DNA of 64,000 nt. Source: Halichondria panicea. Lineage: Eukaryota > Porifera > Demospongiae > Suberitida > Halichondriidae. Made by a program: the position numbers and the translations under genes. Positions 32,363 to 43,069 of the stretch are shown in pieces. The stretch's first letter is position 1, and every line of letters starts with the position of its first letter. Under the pieces are notes generated by a model that made no database searches, had not been told where the DNA came from, and was given only the letters and a program-made list of their open reading frames with translations. The stretch spans positions 823,001 to 887,000 of the forward strand of contig NC_087392.1 of NCBI RefSeq assembly GCF_963675165.1, written 5' to 3'.

Positions 32363-35300
32363 TTAAGTTCCGCCTACAGTGGAAGATAAAGTTGAAGAAA
32401 TGGTATTGGCCATTGTTGAGTTAAGATAGTCCATTGTTGTTAGTACATCTTGAACTTTATGAGTGGAGGTGGAGTCATCATAGAGTCTGGTTAGAGCATC
32501 ACGGATACCAATGATTGACCTGCAGGGTAAGAAATATCACAACCAACAACAACACACACTCAATGTCAATTACCCTATGATTCCAAGTAGGATCAGGAAT
32601 ACGTCGAAAGCAAGACCAGCTTTACTTATGTCCCTGTGAAATTCAAACATGACTATACTGGCAACTTAAAAAAAGTACAAACTCTTATGCAGGCTTTGTT
32701 GTAAGGTACAACTGTATGCAGTGAGAGTTAATAACATAGGGATGGGCCCACTCACTCTTTGAAGATGACCCAATGGAACATGCCGGGGAAGATGAACGCA
32801 AGTAGAGTACACGCTCCAGAGCCGACCAGCGCCATGAGCGTGGAAAAGTCAGGCACCAGGATCACAATCAGTCCAGACACCACCACCAGGCCCGTGCGGA
32901 GGACACTCTAGGGTGTGTGTGTATGAGGGGGGGGGGGGGGTATGAATGAAAGGTAAATAGTATGGCTTGCTATGACAACAATGGTTGGCTAAGAATTGGC
33001 TACATACATTAATTTAATTACTCACCCCTTTCCAGTAGGCAGAATTGCTGTCAACGGCGTCCTTATTGATACAGAACATCCTCTCCAGAATAAGAGCCAC
33101 TGGGTACATCATGACTGGGGGGGGGGGGGGGGGGCAAGAAGACATCCACTCAAATAACAGTACACTATAGAGGCTCTAACTGGCAGTACACTATAGAGGC
33201 ACTCTAACTGGCAGTACACTATAGAGGCTCTAACTGGCAGTACACTATAGAGGCACTCTAACTGGCAGTACACTATAGAGGCACTCTAACTGGCAGTACA
33301 CTATAGAGGCACTCTAACTGGCAGTACACTATAGAGGCACTCTAACTGGCAGTACACTATAGAGGCACTCTAACTGGCACTACACTATAGAGGCACTCTA
33401 ACTGGCAGTACACTATAGAGGCACTCTAACTGGCAGTACACTATAGAGGCACTCTAACTGGCAGTACACTATAGAGGCACTCTAACTGGCAGTACACTAT
33501 AGAGGCACTCTAACTGGCAGTACACTATAGAGGCTCTAACTGGCAGTACACTATAGAGGCACTCTAACTGGCAGTACACTATAGAGGCTCTAACTGGCAG
33601 TACACTATAGAGGCACTCTAACTGGCAGTACACTATAGAGGCACTCTAACTGGCAGTACACTATAGAGGCACTCTAACTGGCAGTACACTATAGAGGCAC
33701 TCTAACTGGCCCACATTCCTCATAATTACATAAAGACCGCACTCACTGGGGTAGGTGAAGAACAGAGAGAAGCAAAGACAACCTTTAACGATGAAGGGGA
33801 AAGCTCCACCGGGCAGGTTGAGTGTGATGATGCTCTCTGTCTCCTGACCAAACGACTGATGAGGGACAAACAAATAAAACACAAGAGTTAGACAGAGACA
33901 AGTACTAGTAATGACCACATGCAGCCACTCACCAGATACCCACACACACCAAAAGTGATGTAGAGTATAGTCACAAGGGCTAGGGATAATGTGAATATCC
34001 TGCAGAGTAATGTTTGTAGTTAAACTGTGAGCATTTCACATTGATTCTTACCATCTAAAGTTTCCTCTCATCTCCTTGGCAACCGAGCCTTCCAGTGAGA
34101 GAATGATGCCAGCACCCTGGAGTCAAAGTAAATAATGACATCACATGTTTAGAAACGAATGTAAAAAACAAGGATCCACACTTAATTAAAGTACCTCGTA
34201 ACAGTAGATAGCAATTCCCAGGAAAAATGGCAGACCTTCCAGCGAATAGTTCCGTATATGGATACTGGAGAACAGTATCAGTTAAATAGGAATGAGATTA
34301 CTACACTGGACTTACTGGATCAGGTGGAAGTGTTCCATGTCGAAATAGAACACTATCCCATATGCAAAAATGTTGGCAAAGTCAGCAAACAGACTAAATG
34401 GGGCCAGACGATTCAACGAGCGTAGATTAGACAGCAGTGCCAAGGGCAACAGCAGAGAGAACAGAATACCAAGCCTACAGATGGTGTGTGTGTGTGTGTG
34501 TGATGTAAAATCAGGCATTGGAATTTTGGTAAAATGCAAAAAATTACTTGAGATAACCAAGAGTTCAACTATTTACATAAGTATTGTACATACTGTATGC
34601 AACTCACTGGGGAAACATTGGAAAGATACTGTACAGGTTTTCAGAGATGAATATGAGATAAGCACAGCAGAAACCTGTGGATGATGATGGGTAGGTACTG
34701 AGCACAGCAAGGACCGACTGACTTACCAATTTGAGAGATAACAATCAGAATATCAACAAAGGCCTTGCCCACAGCACCAAACGCTGCGTAACCTGTAGGG
34801 AACAAGAACATGTACAATGGTAGATGAGCTATGTCCGGTCTGTCAAGTGTACTGGTAGAGATAGTGACTTACCAACATCTCCGTACTCTATGGCAGGTGT
34901 GGATCCACCTGGTGACGGCAATGTCTAAGGAGGGGGTGGGGGTAACTAGGGCACACACACACACACAGGGCTGATTAGTACTAACAATTTCACTCTTCTT
35001 GTTTCCATTTGAGCGACTTCTCAGAAGAGAGTAGGAGGAGGAGAGGAGTATACGATCCTTGCAGTCTACCAGTAACAACATTGCCTTTATACTGCAGGGA
35101 CAGATGTACATACACTTGTCCTCACACAAGTAAGGATCACGAGAAGGGGACAATACCTGATTGCTCCAATAAGAGCCATGATCACTGCTCCTTCCACTAG
35201 CCCACCCTATCAAAGTAAACAGTGGAATTATTACATCAATATCGATATCATGAGTCATTCAACTACCTCTTTGAAAGCATAAGGAAGGCCCAAGATTCCT

Positions 35301-35368
35301 GCCCCAATGAATGCGATAATGATATTGGCGAAGATCTTGACATAACTGTTAGTTTGCTCGTCGTGCAT
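32363..35368 (-). CDS. Amino acid transporter, SLC36 / AVT3-like (AAAP family)
   Basis: About 14 small exons between 35368 and 32363 encode a polytopic membrane protein of the amino acid/auxin permease superfamily. Exon 1 has IIIAFIGAGILGLPYAFKE, the diagnostic first helix of SLC36 and plant/fungal AVT3 carriers. Later exons give GGLVEGAVIMALIGAI, IEYGDVGYAAFGAVGKAFVD, FCCAYLIFISENLYS, RLAPFSLFADFANIFAYGIV, GLPFFLGIAIYCYE, GAGIILSLEGSVAKEMR and FSTLMALVGSGACTLLAFIF. The C-terminus (about 32522-32363) is hydrophilic. SLC36 carriers are proton-coupled and often lysosomal, exporting small amino acids and influencing mTORC1; location here is inferred. One intron (33115-33746) is almost entirely minisatellite. 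Confidence 0.88.
32928..32940. repeat. Poly-G tract
   Basis: A G homopolymer of about 12 bases lies in an intron of the SLC36-like gene. A similar run lies at 33118-33134. Confidence 0.85.
33158..33709. repeat. 28-bp minisatellite, about 20 copies
   Basis: The unit starts CAGTACACTATAGAGGCACT and ends CTAACTGG (28 bp); a 26-bp variant lacking CA (GAGGCTCTAAC) is interspersed. Copies are almost identical, one having CAC in place of CAG. The array fills most of a 632-bp intron of the SLC36-like gene, starting 24 bp from a poly-G run next to an exon. Confidence 0.97.
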
Positions 35369-35491
35369 GCTCACAGAACACCTCCAAGTAGCCAAACTTT
35401 TGTTCTCTTTTCATTAATTTTAATGGTGTGCTTTATTCAGATTCAAATCACGTGACCTTTGTCCTTTGGCTTCTTGTAAGCTCACACAAGC
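35369..35491. promoter_or_regulatory. Very short divergent promoter with E-box/CLEAR-like site
   Basis: Only 123 bp separate the opposing start codons. At 35448-35457 the sequence TCACGTGACC matches nine of the ten bases of the TFEB/MiT CLEAR consensus GTCACGTGAC when read from 35447. A lysosomal-biogenesis site would suit a lysosomal amino acid carrier. One E-box can occur by chance, so this is suggestive only. Confidence 0.45.
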
Positions 35492-36643
35492 ATGATGGCG
35501 ACCAACTGGAGGCTTGTAGCCAGGCTTATGGGAAAGAGATGGAGTCCAACTGTCTGCAGATCGTCTCAAGTGATGCTGGAACCCAGAGGTAAGGTAGTAA
35601 CCTGAATAATGACTTGATTTCTGTCAAAATATGAAGTCTGTTGAAGCCCTTAAGTTAGTTGATTTACTGGACAGTGATACATGTTGATGCAACTAGCATA
35701 CTCTGTCATTACTGAAAGGATACAAAGCTGTTCAATTGTAAATACCCCATAACACACACACACACACACACACACACATCCTTGTACAGACCCAGTCCTG
35801 CGGACTAGTGTAGGTGTACCCAGTGGAAGCTGTTGTTGGACAACCCAGTCCCGAGCAGCTAGTACCAACACAATGGATGCCCCAGAGCTCCCCCCAAGAG
35901 GACTGACCAGGTTCTGGAAGTGGTTCAATGACGAAATAGAGGAAGAGGTGAGTCCATCGTCTGAGTACACTAGGTGATGCCTGTATATTATGCTCATGTT
36001 GTTGTAGACTTTTTTGTGTGTGCTCTTCAAGTTTATTATAGCAGCCAGGAGTACAAGTAGTAACATAATTATAGTTAACGAGATGTACACTGATATCTCT
36101 TGATTACATCTTTTCCCGTGGTTGTCAAGGCTATTCATGAGACATGCATCTCTATTGTGTTGTGTAGCCAATGAGCGAGGTGGAGGCCACAGAAAGACAG
36201 GCCCTACTGCAGAAGGTCTGTTGGTCTATTCATACTCTTTCTTAACATCCCATTATAATCCTTCCTTTTGTGGTGTGCGGTACAGGTGCAGGATATGTAC
36301 TTTGCAAAGCCCCCTGCGAGTCCCGGCTTAGAATTTTACAAGGAAACGTTCTCAACATTGATGAAGTATAATGATGGGTAAGTGTATTGTGTGAGTCTTC
36401 AGTGTGTATGATAGTCATTCATCGTTGCAGGCTGGGAGTGGCAACTTTGTGGAACAGTATGAGTGAAATGCAAGTTGAACCAGACGATGAATTAAGAGCT
36501 AAAGTAAGTACATTTGTGTGTTTGGAAGACACACTGAATGACTAGCTGAAGTTAATAAGTCAGCTTTTTCTCCTCTATATTCTTTTCCCACGCAGATTGT
36601 TCCATTTTTGGAAGAGGCACGGAGGAGGTCTTGGTTTGAGTAG
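35492..36643 (+). CDS. Unrecognised small protein, probably mitochondrial
   Basis: Six exons (35492-35588, 35790-35947, 36168-36215, 36286-36377, 36431-36503, 36596-36643) join in phase to 171 residues. The N-terminus MMATNWRLVARLMGKRWSP is Arg-rich and lacks acidic residues, like a mitochondrial presequence. The body is acidic and helical (GLTRFWKWFNDEIEEE, FYKETFSTLMKYND). The last part, GVATLWNSMSEMQVEPDDEL, resembles the second half of a pentatricopeptide motif. I do not recognise the family. The exon 3 donor (AAG followed by GTCTGT) is weak, so that boundary is the least certain. The gene shares a 123-bp divergent promoter with the SLC36-like gene. Confidence 0.65.
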
Positions 36644-36920
36644 GCACCAAATATAATTATACACAACTGCACCTTATTTATGCCCTAGAACTTGTAGTGC
36701 TATATAATAATTATATAATTTATATAAGACTGTTACAGTTAGCACTCACTTCTATCTGTAGCATTTATTTGGCAACCTGTATTGTCCATTCTAATTATTA
36801 TTTTTGTGTAAGAAAATTATAGCAGATTGACTATGATTGTATGTGTTAATTAATTATTTATGTAAATGCAGAAAATAAATGTAAAACACAAGAGACACAC
36901 ATAAAGTGAACAGTTGTCAG

Positions 36921-37951
36921 TCAGGAGCATATATGGAAAGCTTTGGTACGAACTCGATCAGAATAATCTGTAGGAAGAGAACCATTATGATGACTCTTAA
37001 TATTAGTAGGTCTTTCAACAGAACGTACAAATTGTCTCAGATTAGAATTTTCACACTGCTCTCGATGAAGCCTCCAATTAAGGTTCAGCTGTACACAATA
37101 GAGGGATATAACAATAACATAACAATAAACTATGTGAAGTCTAAGGAGAGATATACCATTCCAGTATGTATTACCTTACTATACAATCTCCAATTTTCAC
37201 TCTCAAGGAATTTTACAATCTGGGATTTGGTCTGTGAAGAGAATGAATGAAAGTGTTAATATAATTATATTCACTGTTAGAAATTAGATTTCAACATACC
37301 CGTTTACTGAGAAAGAACACAGGGCCGAGAGACAGTCCTAGTGTGCAGCAGCAACACAGACAGCCACACATGAGCCACTTTAAGTTGAAGGGGATACTTT
37401 TGCTCAAAATTGCATTCACACCACCGACCGTTGTCCTGAACTCTTCAGGAGCTAACTGCATAAGTAGTGGGTAATGAAGCGTAGATGTTGGTAATACCAT
37501 TATGGCATAGATATAGAATTTACCCTTCCTGTTAGTGTGGACGGGTACAGCTCATCAAATTTATTATTGAGCCCAAATCTGCAGACAGTAAAATTAAATA
37601 GAGTCTAAAATAATGGTACTATATATTGTACTAAGATTTGGCTTAGAGAGCCACGGTATCATGTGCTGAGGGTATGTATGTACGTCTACATAGACCACTA
37701 TGCACTCAGCTAGAGTAACACACAGTAGCCACTCACAATGTGGTCCCCCCCACTCCTCTCAGCACCACAGGGTCGGGCACTTTAGACCTCAGTTCAGTCT
37801 CATCCACAAACATCTCATTATAGCGATAGTCATGGGACAGCATTGGGTAGGCATGGGATGATGAATCAATCTCTCTCACAGACAGCAATCGGACCTCTGG
37901 TTCAAGAGGCCCTTGTCTGTCTTCAAAGCTGCTGCTTTGAGACGTAGCCAT
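36921..37951 (-). CDS. CHIC: CHIC1/CHIC2 cysteine-rich hydrophobic protein
   Basis: CHIC proteins are palmitoylated membrane-associated proteins of vesicles and plasma membrane related to the GOLGA7/ERF4 group. Minus-strand exons cover 37951 to about 37737 (DPVVLRGVGG), about 37580-37524 (FGLNNKFDELYPSTLTG), about 37455-37300, about 37230-37180 and about 37090-36921. The hallmark is WLMCGCLCCCCTLG, followed by SLGPVFFLSKR and KFLESENWRLYSK, in the same order as human CHIC2. The first 60 residues are Ser/Glu-rich and diverge. The C-terminal NWRLHREQCENSNLRQFV matches the conserved end. The Met at 37951 was chosen as the first of the frame. The gene diverges from POMP. Confidence 0.93.
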
Positions 37952-38144
37952 GGCTAGAAGTCTTTCAATGGATGTATGCTGGAGCTGGACTAGAGACCAC
38001 GCCCCCCCAAAATAAATCAAACTTTTGGGGGGTCAACGGTCAAATTTCATGTGATAAGGTTTGGTTGCACGTGGTATCTCCTCAGCAAGACCTTGTACCT
38101 CTTTCTCTTGTCCTCCTCTCTCTAGTGCTGCCTAGATTCTGATA
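37952..38144. promoter_or_regulatory. Divergent CHIC / POMP intergenic region
   Basis: A gap of 193 bp lies between opposing start codons. An E-box CACGTG is visible near 38069. No other element was recognised. Confidence 0.45.
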
Positions 38145-38880
38145 ATGGTAAGCCATCTTGAGACTGCAAGTTAGTGTCATAAGTAGTGTCTACACTATAT
38201 GATAGGAAACTATAGGAGCAGTTGGTGTTGATCCAAAGGGACCTTCGTCAGTAGTGGAAAAGTCCACTGGGGCGTATGGAGTTCATGATACATTAAGATA
38301 TGGGTAAGGTACACTACTGTCTTAAGTATTGGATATTTATCACGCATGCAGATTTGCGTCTGCCAAAACTGATATAATTCCTCCACATCCGTTGGAACAT
38401 GCTCAAGCAACGGTAGGTAATATAATAGAGTATCTAGAAAATTCACACTATTCTATTGCAGTTTGAGCTGAACCGGGAAGCCGTGCAGTTCCAGACCCTG
38501 AGACACACCCAAGGCCTTCATGCTCCTCTGAAGCTGCAGATGGAGCGCAAACTAACATCCAAGGTTAGAAACAGTTTATATACTCTTGCGTATGTATAAT
38601 TGTGTTAATTGTTCGCAGATTCAACGGTTACCACCTTTTGAGAGCTCCATGATTGCATTTGACACACTCACTGGCAATGACTCATGCCTTCCCCTCACGG
38701 ACGTACTTGGAGGTTAGTTGTGTATATCACATAATTTAGATTTAATAATTATAGGCAAAAACTAATAGTGGTTTATGATACACCTTAAGCATCGCATTTT
38801 CCACAGGTGAATGTGACATTTCCTTGAACGTGGACACACATGTGATTATGGAGAGGAGATTGAAGTTCGACAAGTTTTAA
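38145..38880 (+). CDS. POMP: Proteasome maturation protein POMP (UMP1)
   Basis: Six exons (38145-38147, 38206-38303, 38352-38412, 38462-38563, 38619-38712, 38807-38880) give 143 residues, against 141 in human. The first coding exon is only the ATG codon, directly followed by a GTAAGC donor. POMP/Ump1 chaperones assembly of the 20S proteasome and is degraded as the first substrate of the mature particle. The signature is QFQTLRHTQGLHAPLKLQME, close to human FSTLRNIQGLFAPLKLQME, followed by KIQRLPPFESS. SHPLE-like PHPLEHAQAT precedes it and VIMERRLKFDKF ends the protein. The gene looks intact. Confidence 0.95.
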
Positions 38881-39140
38881 TATCAGACAATGAACTTATG
38901 TATGTTAATGCAACTATGTTATCAATATAAGGTTCTTATAATAATAATAATTATTGACATTGAAATAAATCTTTTGCATAAATGTAAACGATGTGAATCA
39001 TGTCACTAAATATAACTTCTACTCCTGGTACAAGGTATCATAATTGCCAAGGTTACACAATGATAGTGAGTAGACTTCATATTTAATATAATTCTAGAAT
39101 AATTAATAATTGAGTTACCACACAAAGTTGGGAGAGGCGA

Positions 39141-41009
39141 TCATCGGAAAAGGAAACTGTAGGTGGGGCAGAGTAAATGACACATTCAATCAATTCAATT
39201 CACACTATAGTGTAACAAAAGCATATATATACATGAGCTAGTACACGTACCTGTATGGGTAACCTTGATACTTGAGCCGAAAGATGGAGAGAAGGTAGCC
39301 AAACACAATCACTACAATACCCAGGCCCACCATCGGGGTGACTGCACACACATACATGAGGTATCATTACTGTAAGCATGCACTGACAATAAGTTCCTAC
39401 CTTTCTGAATTCCCAAGTCTTCAAACAACACAAACTTTTCATTCATCATGATGACACCTCCAGAGATAACAGCATCTGAAATAGTTGGTCAGGGAGAGCA
39501 ACAGTACAAGTGCACATACACACAATCTCTGGCTATATAAATAACAAGGGATACATAAAACGAAGATGAAATAGGTCTCTGCGATGAACTGGTACTGACT
39601 GGTCCCACTAAAGTAGCCCTGAACGTACAAACCACAAATAAACAGCACATACATACACACATGTACATACGAACTGCTTACCACTTCGCCAGTCTGTGGA
39701 TTGCGGTGTGAGAAAGGGGGTCCTCGAATGTGGTTCCACATCTGACCAGAGATCATCACAAACACCCACACCTGTATGCCGAGAGTGTTGACAAACACAT
39801 TACACACTATCGGTTTCAACATTGACCTACAGGCTAATACACATGTACAGTAACTGTAGACTACTTACCATGGCAGCCGCTGCCCAGTACTTGGTATTAA
39901 AAAGTATGTGTAGATTCTCTCTCTTCATGTAGCCAATGACAGAGCCGAGGAGAATCACCGGGACCCAGATCATGAGCAGGGTGTAGTTGGGAGGACGCAT
40001 TATAGCTATCTGCAACAATGAAAACAATTAACACTCTTTTGAGCACACCAACAGTGGTGATAAAACAAATATAAATATGCAGAATGACAGACAACAATTT
40101 TAAAGAAAGGACTGGCCACACTGCAGTACATACCTGGATTCCAGTACGCTCTGCCACCCACTTAGCAAGGGGTTCAGACTGATAACCTTGCCTACCAGAG
40201 AGAGAGAAAGCATGTGTGTGAGAGAGACACATCGAGGGCACTCATCTTACCTGCCTATATCGTACTTGTCCTCTGGTTTCTTTTTACCAGAGGCAGGGAA
40301 GTGGAAGTAGGTGGGTGCTGTCGTGAGGTGCATCTAGCAAACAGAAAGGACCCATCAAATATCAACCACACAAGTGTGAGGTAACTGACCAGTTGAAAAG
40401 CATCCATACCATCCTCATCAATGTCTATCATGACAAAGAACAGTTGTGAAGAGTACTGCTGGGAGTAGCGCCACGAGCTGGCCAGGATAGTGAACTCATC
40501 AAAGGCTTCTCTGCACAAAAAGAATTACAAAATAAAGCTATTCAGATGCAGCTGACCTAAAAGGATATAATTATAATAACTATTACATTAGCATACTATT
40601 CCTCACTTGCAGACTGAGCATTGCCGTTGAGGCTTGAGTGCAGTAAAGGTCGCTATAATGGAGTAGTTACGAGGCTTGTTCTTGACGAAAGTGGTGAACT
40701 TCTCAGAGGAGAGAGTAATAATAGGACGCCTCTGATTCCAGGCCAGTAACTGGCTCACGCGACTCTCCAGCTTCGCTGCATTCTGGATATTCCATTATGT
40801 TAGGTGAATGAATAAGCTATAGTCCAGCTAAAATAGGAAGTAAATATTGACTGTCTCTGGCAACCATAAAATTGGCTTTTTAATAAATTTTTGAACGTAT
40901 GATGACTTACTTTGGATGATTTCTGGCTATTTACTATGACAAATAGCACCATCAATGTGAATAAGACACCAGAAATGAGCTTCATAGTCTGACATGAGGT
41001 TTTCGCCAT
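39141..41009 (-). CDS. TUSC3/MAGT1: TUSC3/MAGT1, oxidoreductase subunit of STT3B oligosaccharyltransferase
   Basis: The protein is the animal OST3/OST6: an ER thioredoxin-like domain followed by four transmembrane helices. It assists N-glycosylation of cysteine-rich sequons. Exon 1 (41009 to about 40915) encodes a signal peptide ([18 protein letters not shown]). The next exons give [18 protein letters not shown] and, with the redox motif intact, [13 protein letters not shown] (CxxC). Then come [39 protein letters not shown] and [13 protein letters not shown]. The membrane part is spread over exons near 40012-39868, 39776-39680, about 39620-39540, 39475-39400 and 39340-39252. A last short exon ends SFLFR-stop at 39141. 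Single-copy TUSC3 versus MAGT1 cannot be separated, as their duplication is vertebrate. Confidence 0.93.
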
Positions 41010-41170
41010 CTTGAATCAAAATGAATGATTATTATAAAGATCACTTCATTCACAAACTCTAAACGATAAGATAACAGTAAATTCGAAAGTCAACTAATAC
41101 TCATAATTATACACAATACCAAGAGTTTATTATGAACTCTTGACAATACACACACACACAGGCACACTAT

Positions 41171-42773
41171 CTAGTCAGCAGCCACCAGTGCCACGACTGT
41201 GAAATGTAGTTCAGTGGGATCTCTATCCATGAAGGACTTGCACACTTTGGCAGCATCCTGCAGCCGGAATAGAGACAGTAAATGACTACAAGCATATCAA
41301 ACATGGGTTTCATACACATACGCATACACTCAAACTCAAAGGCTATTGTCAATACAAAAAGCTTAAGCTAGGTACACTGTACTGTACTGATCAAATATTC
41401 ACCACGAGGAAAGTGTCAGTTGTTGATTTTCCGTGATTGATTGGATAGTCTTTTCTTCCATCTAAAAGAATAAAAGGAGGAAAAACATCTATTATATATC
41501 ATAATTATATTATAATTATTACCTAGTTCATAGACACATCCATCCTTGTGTACAATACTGATAAAGTGAAGATTGACGTCCTCCTCAGGTGCAGGTGGCT
41601 GGAAAGTGAGTTAAGTGTCAGAATGAATTCTGATTTCACCAAAAAAGAACTTACTGCTGTATCTCCCTCCTGAGCACTTGCTTCATGTGCTTCAGAGATA
41701 CTCTGTAGCCCCAAAAAAATCCAAAAAAAAAATCATACATAATGGAAAAAAGAAAAAATCAATCCTTCGAACCGGATTCGAACCAGTGACCTATGGATAT
41801 CTATACCACTACAGTCCACCGCTCTACCAACTGAGCTATCGAAGGGTGCACACCAATACAGCAAACTTTTACAAATTTTATACAAAATTGCCTTACATCA
41901 TCCTCCTCAAGATAATCTGCTCTTTGTTTAGGCGTCAGGGATTGTGTCTTTTCAAAAAATGTCTTCAAGAAACCATCCTCTACAATGCCAAAAGTTGAAC
42001 ACATACGGCAGTTCAATACCTAACTCACTGAAGGAAATTTTGTCTTGGCAGTTGCCAATCGCATGAAGTAGTCCTATTGTTCCACACGCATTGCCAATAG
42101 TCTGTTTGACAAAATAAACAGAAGGAGAAACCAGTTGACCATCCTTTTCAATGCGTTCCTTCTCTTTAGACTCACTTTCTCTGACCTGTGAAAGAACATC
42201 ACATGTATATGTATGTACGTATGTATGTATGTATGTATGTATGTATGTATGTATGTATGACATCACTTAATTAAGGTAGAAATTGACATAAAGCTACACT
42301 GGGAATGGGGATGCTCATTGTCGACCTATAATTATTGTGATAAGAAGTGTCATAACAACCATTAACGCAGCATCATGGTGTGTGCTCACGTTCTTGTTAA
42401 TGGGAAACAGCAACAGTAGAGCAATACACGGCTGAGGAAGCATGCACAACAAGTCAGGGTCCAGGCCAAACACGTCGTGGAACTGGTAGCTCATCACCAT
42501 CCCCAGGTTGGAGACATACTATAGCGAATCATCTAAAGGGTAGCTTCAATGAGACTGAACTTACCTTGTTCATCACCTATGAGGATAGAATTATTATTGT
42601 AAAGGTTGTTTTAATACGATAACTATGTATACGTGCGTCAGTGTGTGTATTATACACTGTATAACATCATTGTGTGTTTCTCATAATTATGATAGCATGT
42701 AGTGATATCTGAAACACACACACACCTCAGGATTGGCTTCTAGAGGTAACCACTTGTCTTTCTTGTCGGCCAT
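41171..42773 (-). CDS. UCHL3: Ubiquitin C-terminal hydrolase L3-like
   Basis: A cysteine protease that trims small adducts from ubiquitin or NEDD8 C-termini. The N-terminus [20 protein letters not shown] matches UCHL3. Following exons give [18 protein letters not shown], then [20 protein letters not shown], which contains the oxyanion Gln and catalytic Cys. [14 protein letters not shown] and [11 protein letters not shown] form the active-site crossover segment. [20 protein letters not shown] contains the catalytic His and Asp, and the end is [13 protein letters not shown]. All catalytic residues are present. Eight to nine exons run from 42773 to 41171; the intron at about 41705-41895 contains a tRNA gene. 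UCHL3 diverges from the MTF-1-like gene over 296 bp. Confidence 0.94.
41763..41845 (-). tRNA. tRNA-Tyr: tRNA-Tyr (GUA) with a 10-nt intron
   Basis: Read on the minus strand, the acceptor 5' strand CCTTCGA pairs with TCGAAGG, followed by discriminator A. The A box is TAGCTCAGTTGGTAGAGCGG and the B box GGTTCGAATCC. The anticodon arm is GTGGA-CTGTAG-[intron]-A-TCCAT with anticodon GTA. The ten bases TGGTATAGAT interrupt the loop after position 37, the usual place for tRNA-Tyr introns; removal leaves a 73-nt tRNA. The gene lies inside a UCHL3 intron on the same strand. Confidence 0.96.
42208..42258. repeat. (TATG)n microsatellite
   Basis: Uninterrupted tetranucleotide GTAT/ATGT repeats lie in a UCHL3 intron, immediately beyond the donor of the exon ending at about 42187. 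Confidence 0.9.
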
Positions 42774-43069
42774 TTCACAAGTCTACTGTACTGCACTTAC
42801 CTTGAATTCTCAAATCTCTCAAACAGTTTTTTTCTAACGACGATCTTTCCCAATACCAAGTTTATGACATTAACTAGTTGTATGATGTAATGATTACGTC
42901 ATACCACCAGTATAGCGCAGTGTATACGTGTGTCGGTGTAAAATGGAGCACCCTCTATCTGCATACTGAGCTGCTAGTACTGATACTTGGTCCAAGATAT
43001 AATCAGTAAGTCAAATGGTATGTGATTTCAAGGGCTTTACTTCGTTATACACTGTACAGGAGGTGTATT
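42774..43069. promoter_or_regulatory. Divergent UCHL3 / MTF-1 intergenic region
   Basis: A 296-bp gap lies between opposing start codons. The sequence CACTGTACAG just before 43061 could be a splice acceptor of an untranslated first exon for the zinc-finger gene. No metal-response element (TGCRCNC) was recognised with confidence. Confidence 0.4.

Noticed and set aside
33158-33709. Regular 28-bp repeats considered as a CRISPR array
   Set aside because: Copies are contiguous with no unique spacers, and the locus is an intron of a eukaryotic transporter gene.
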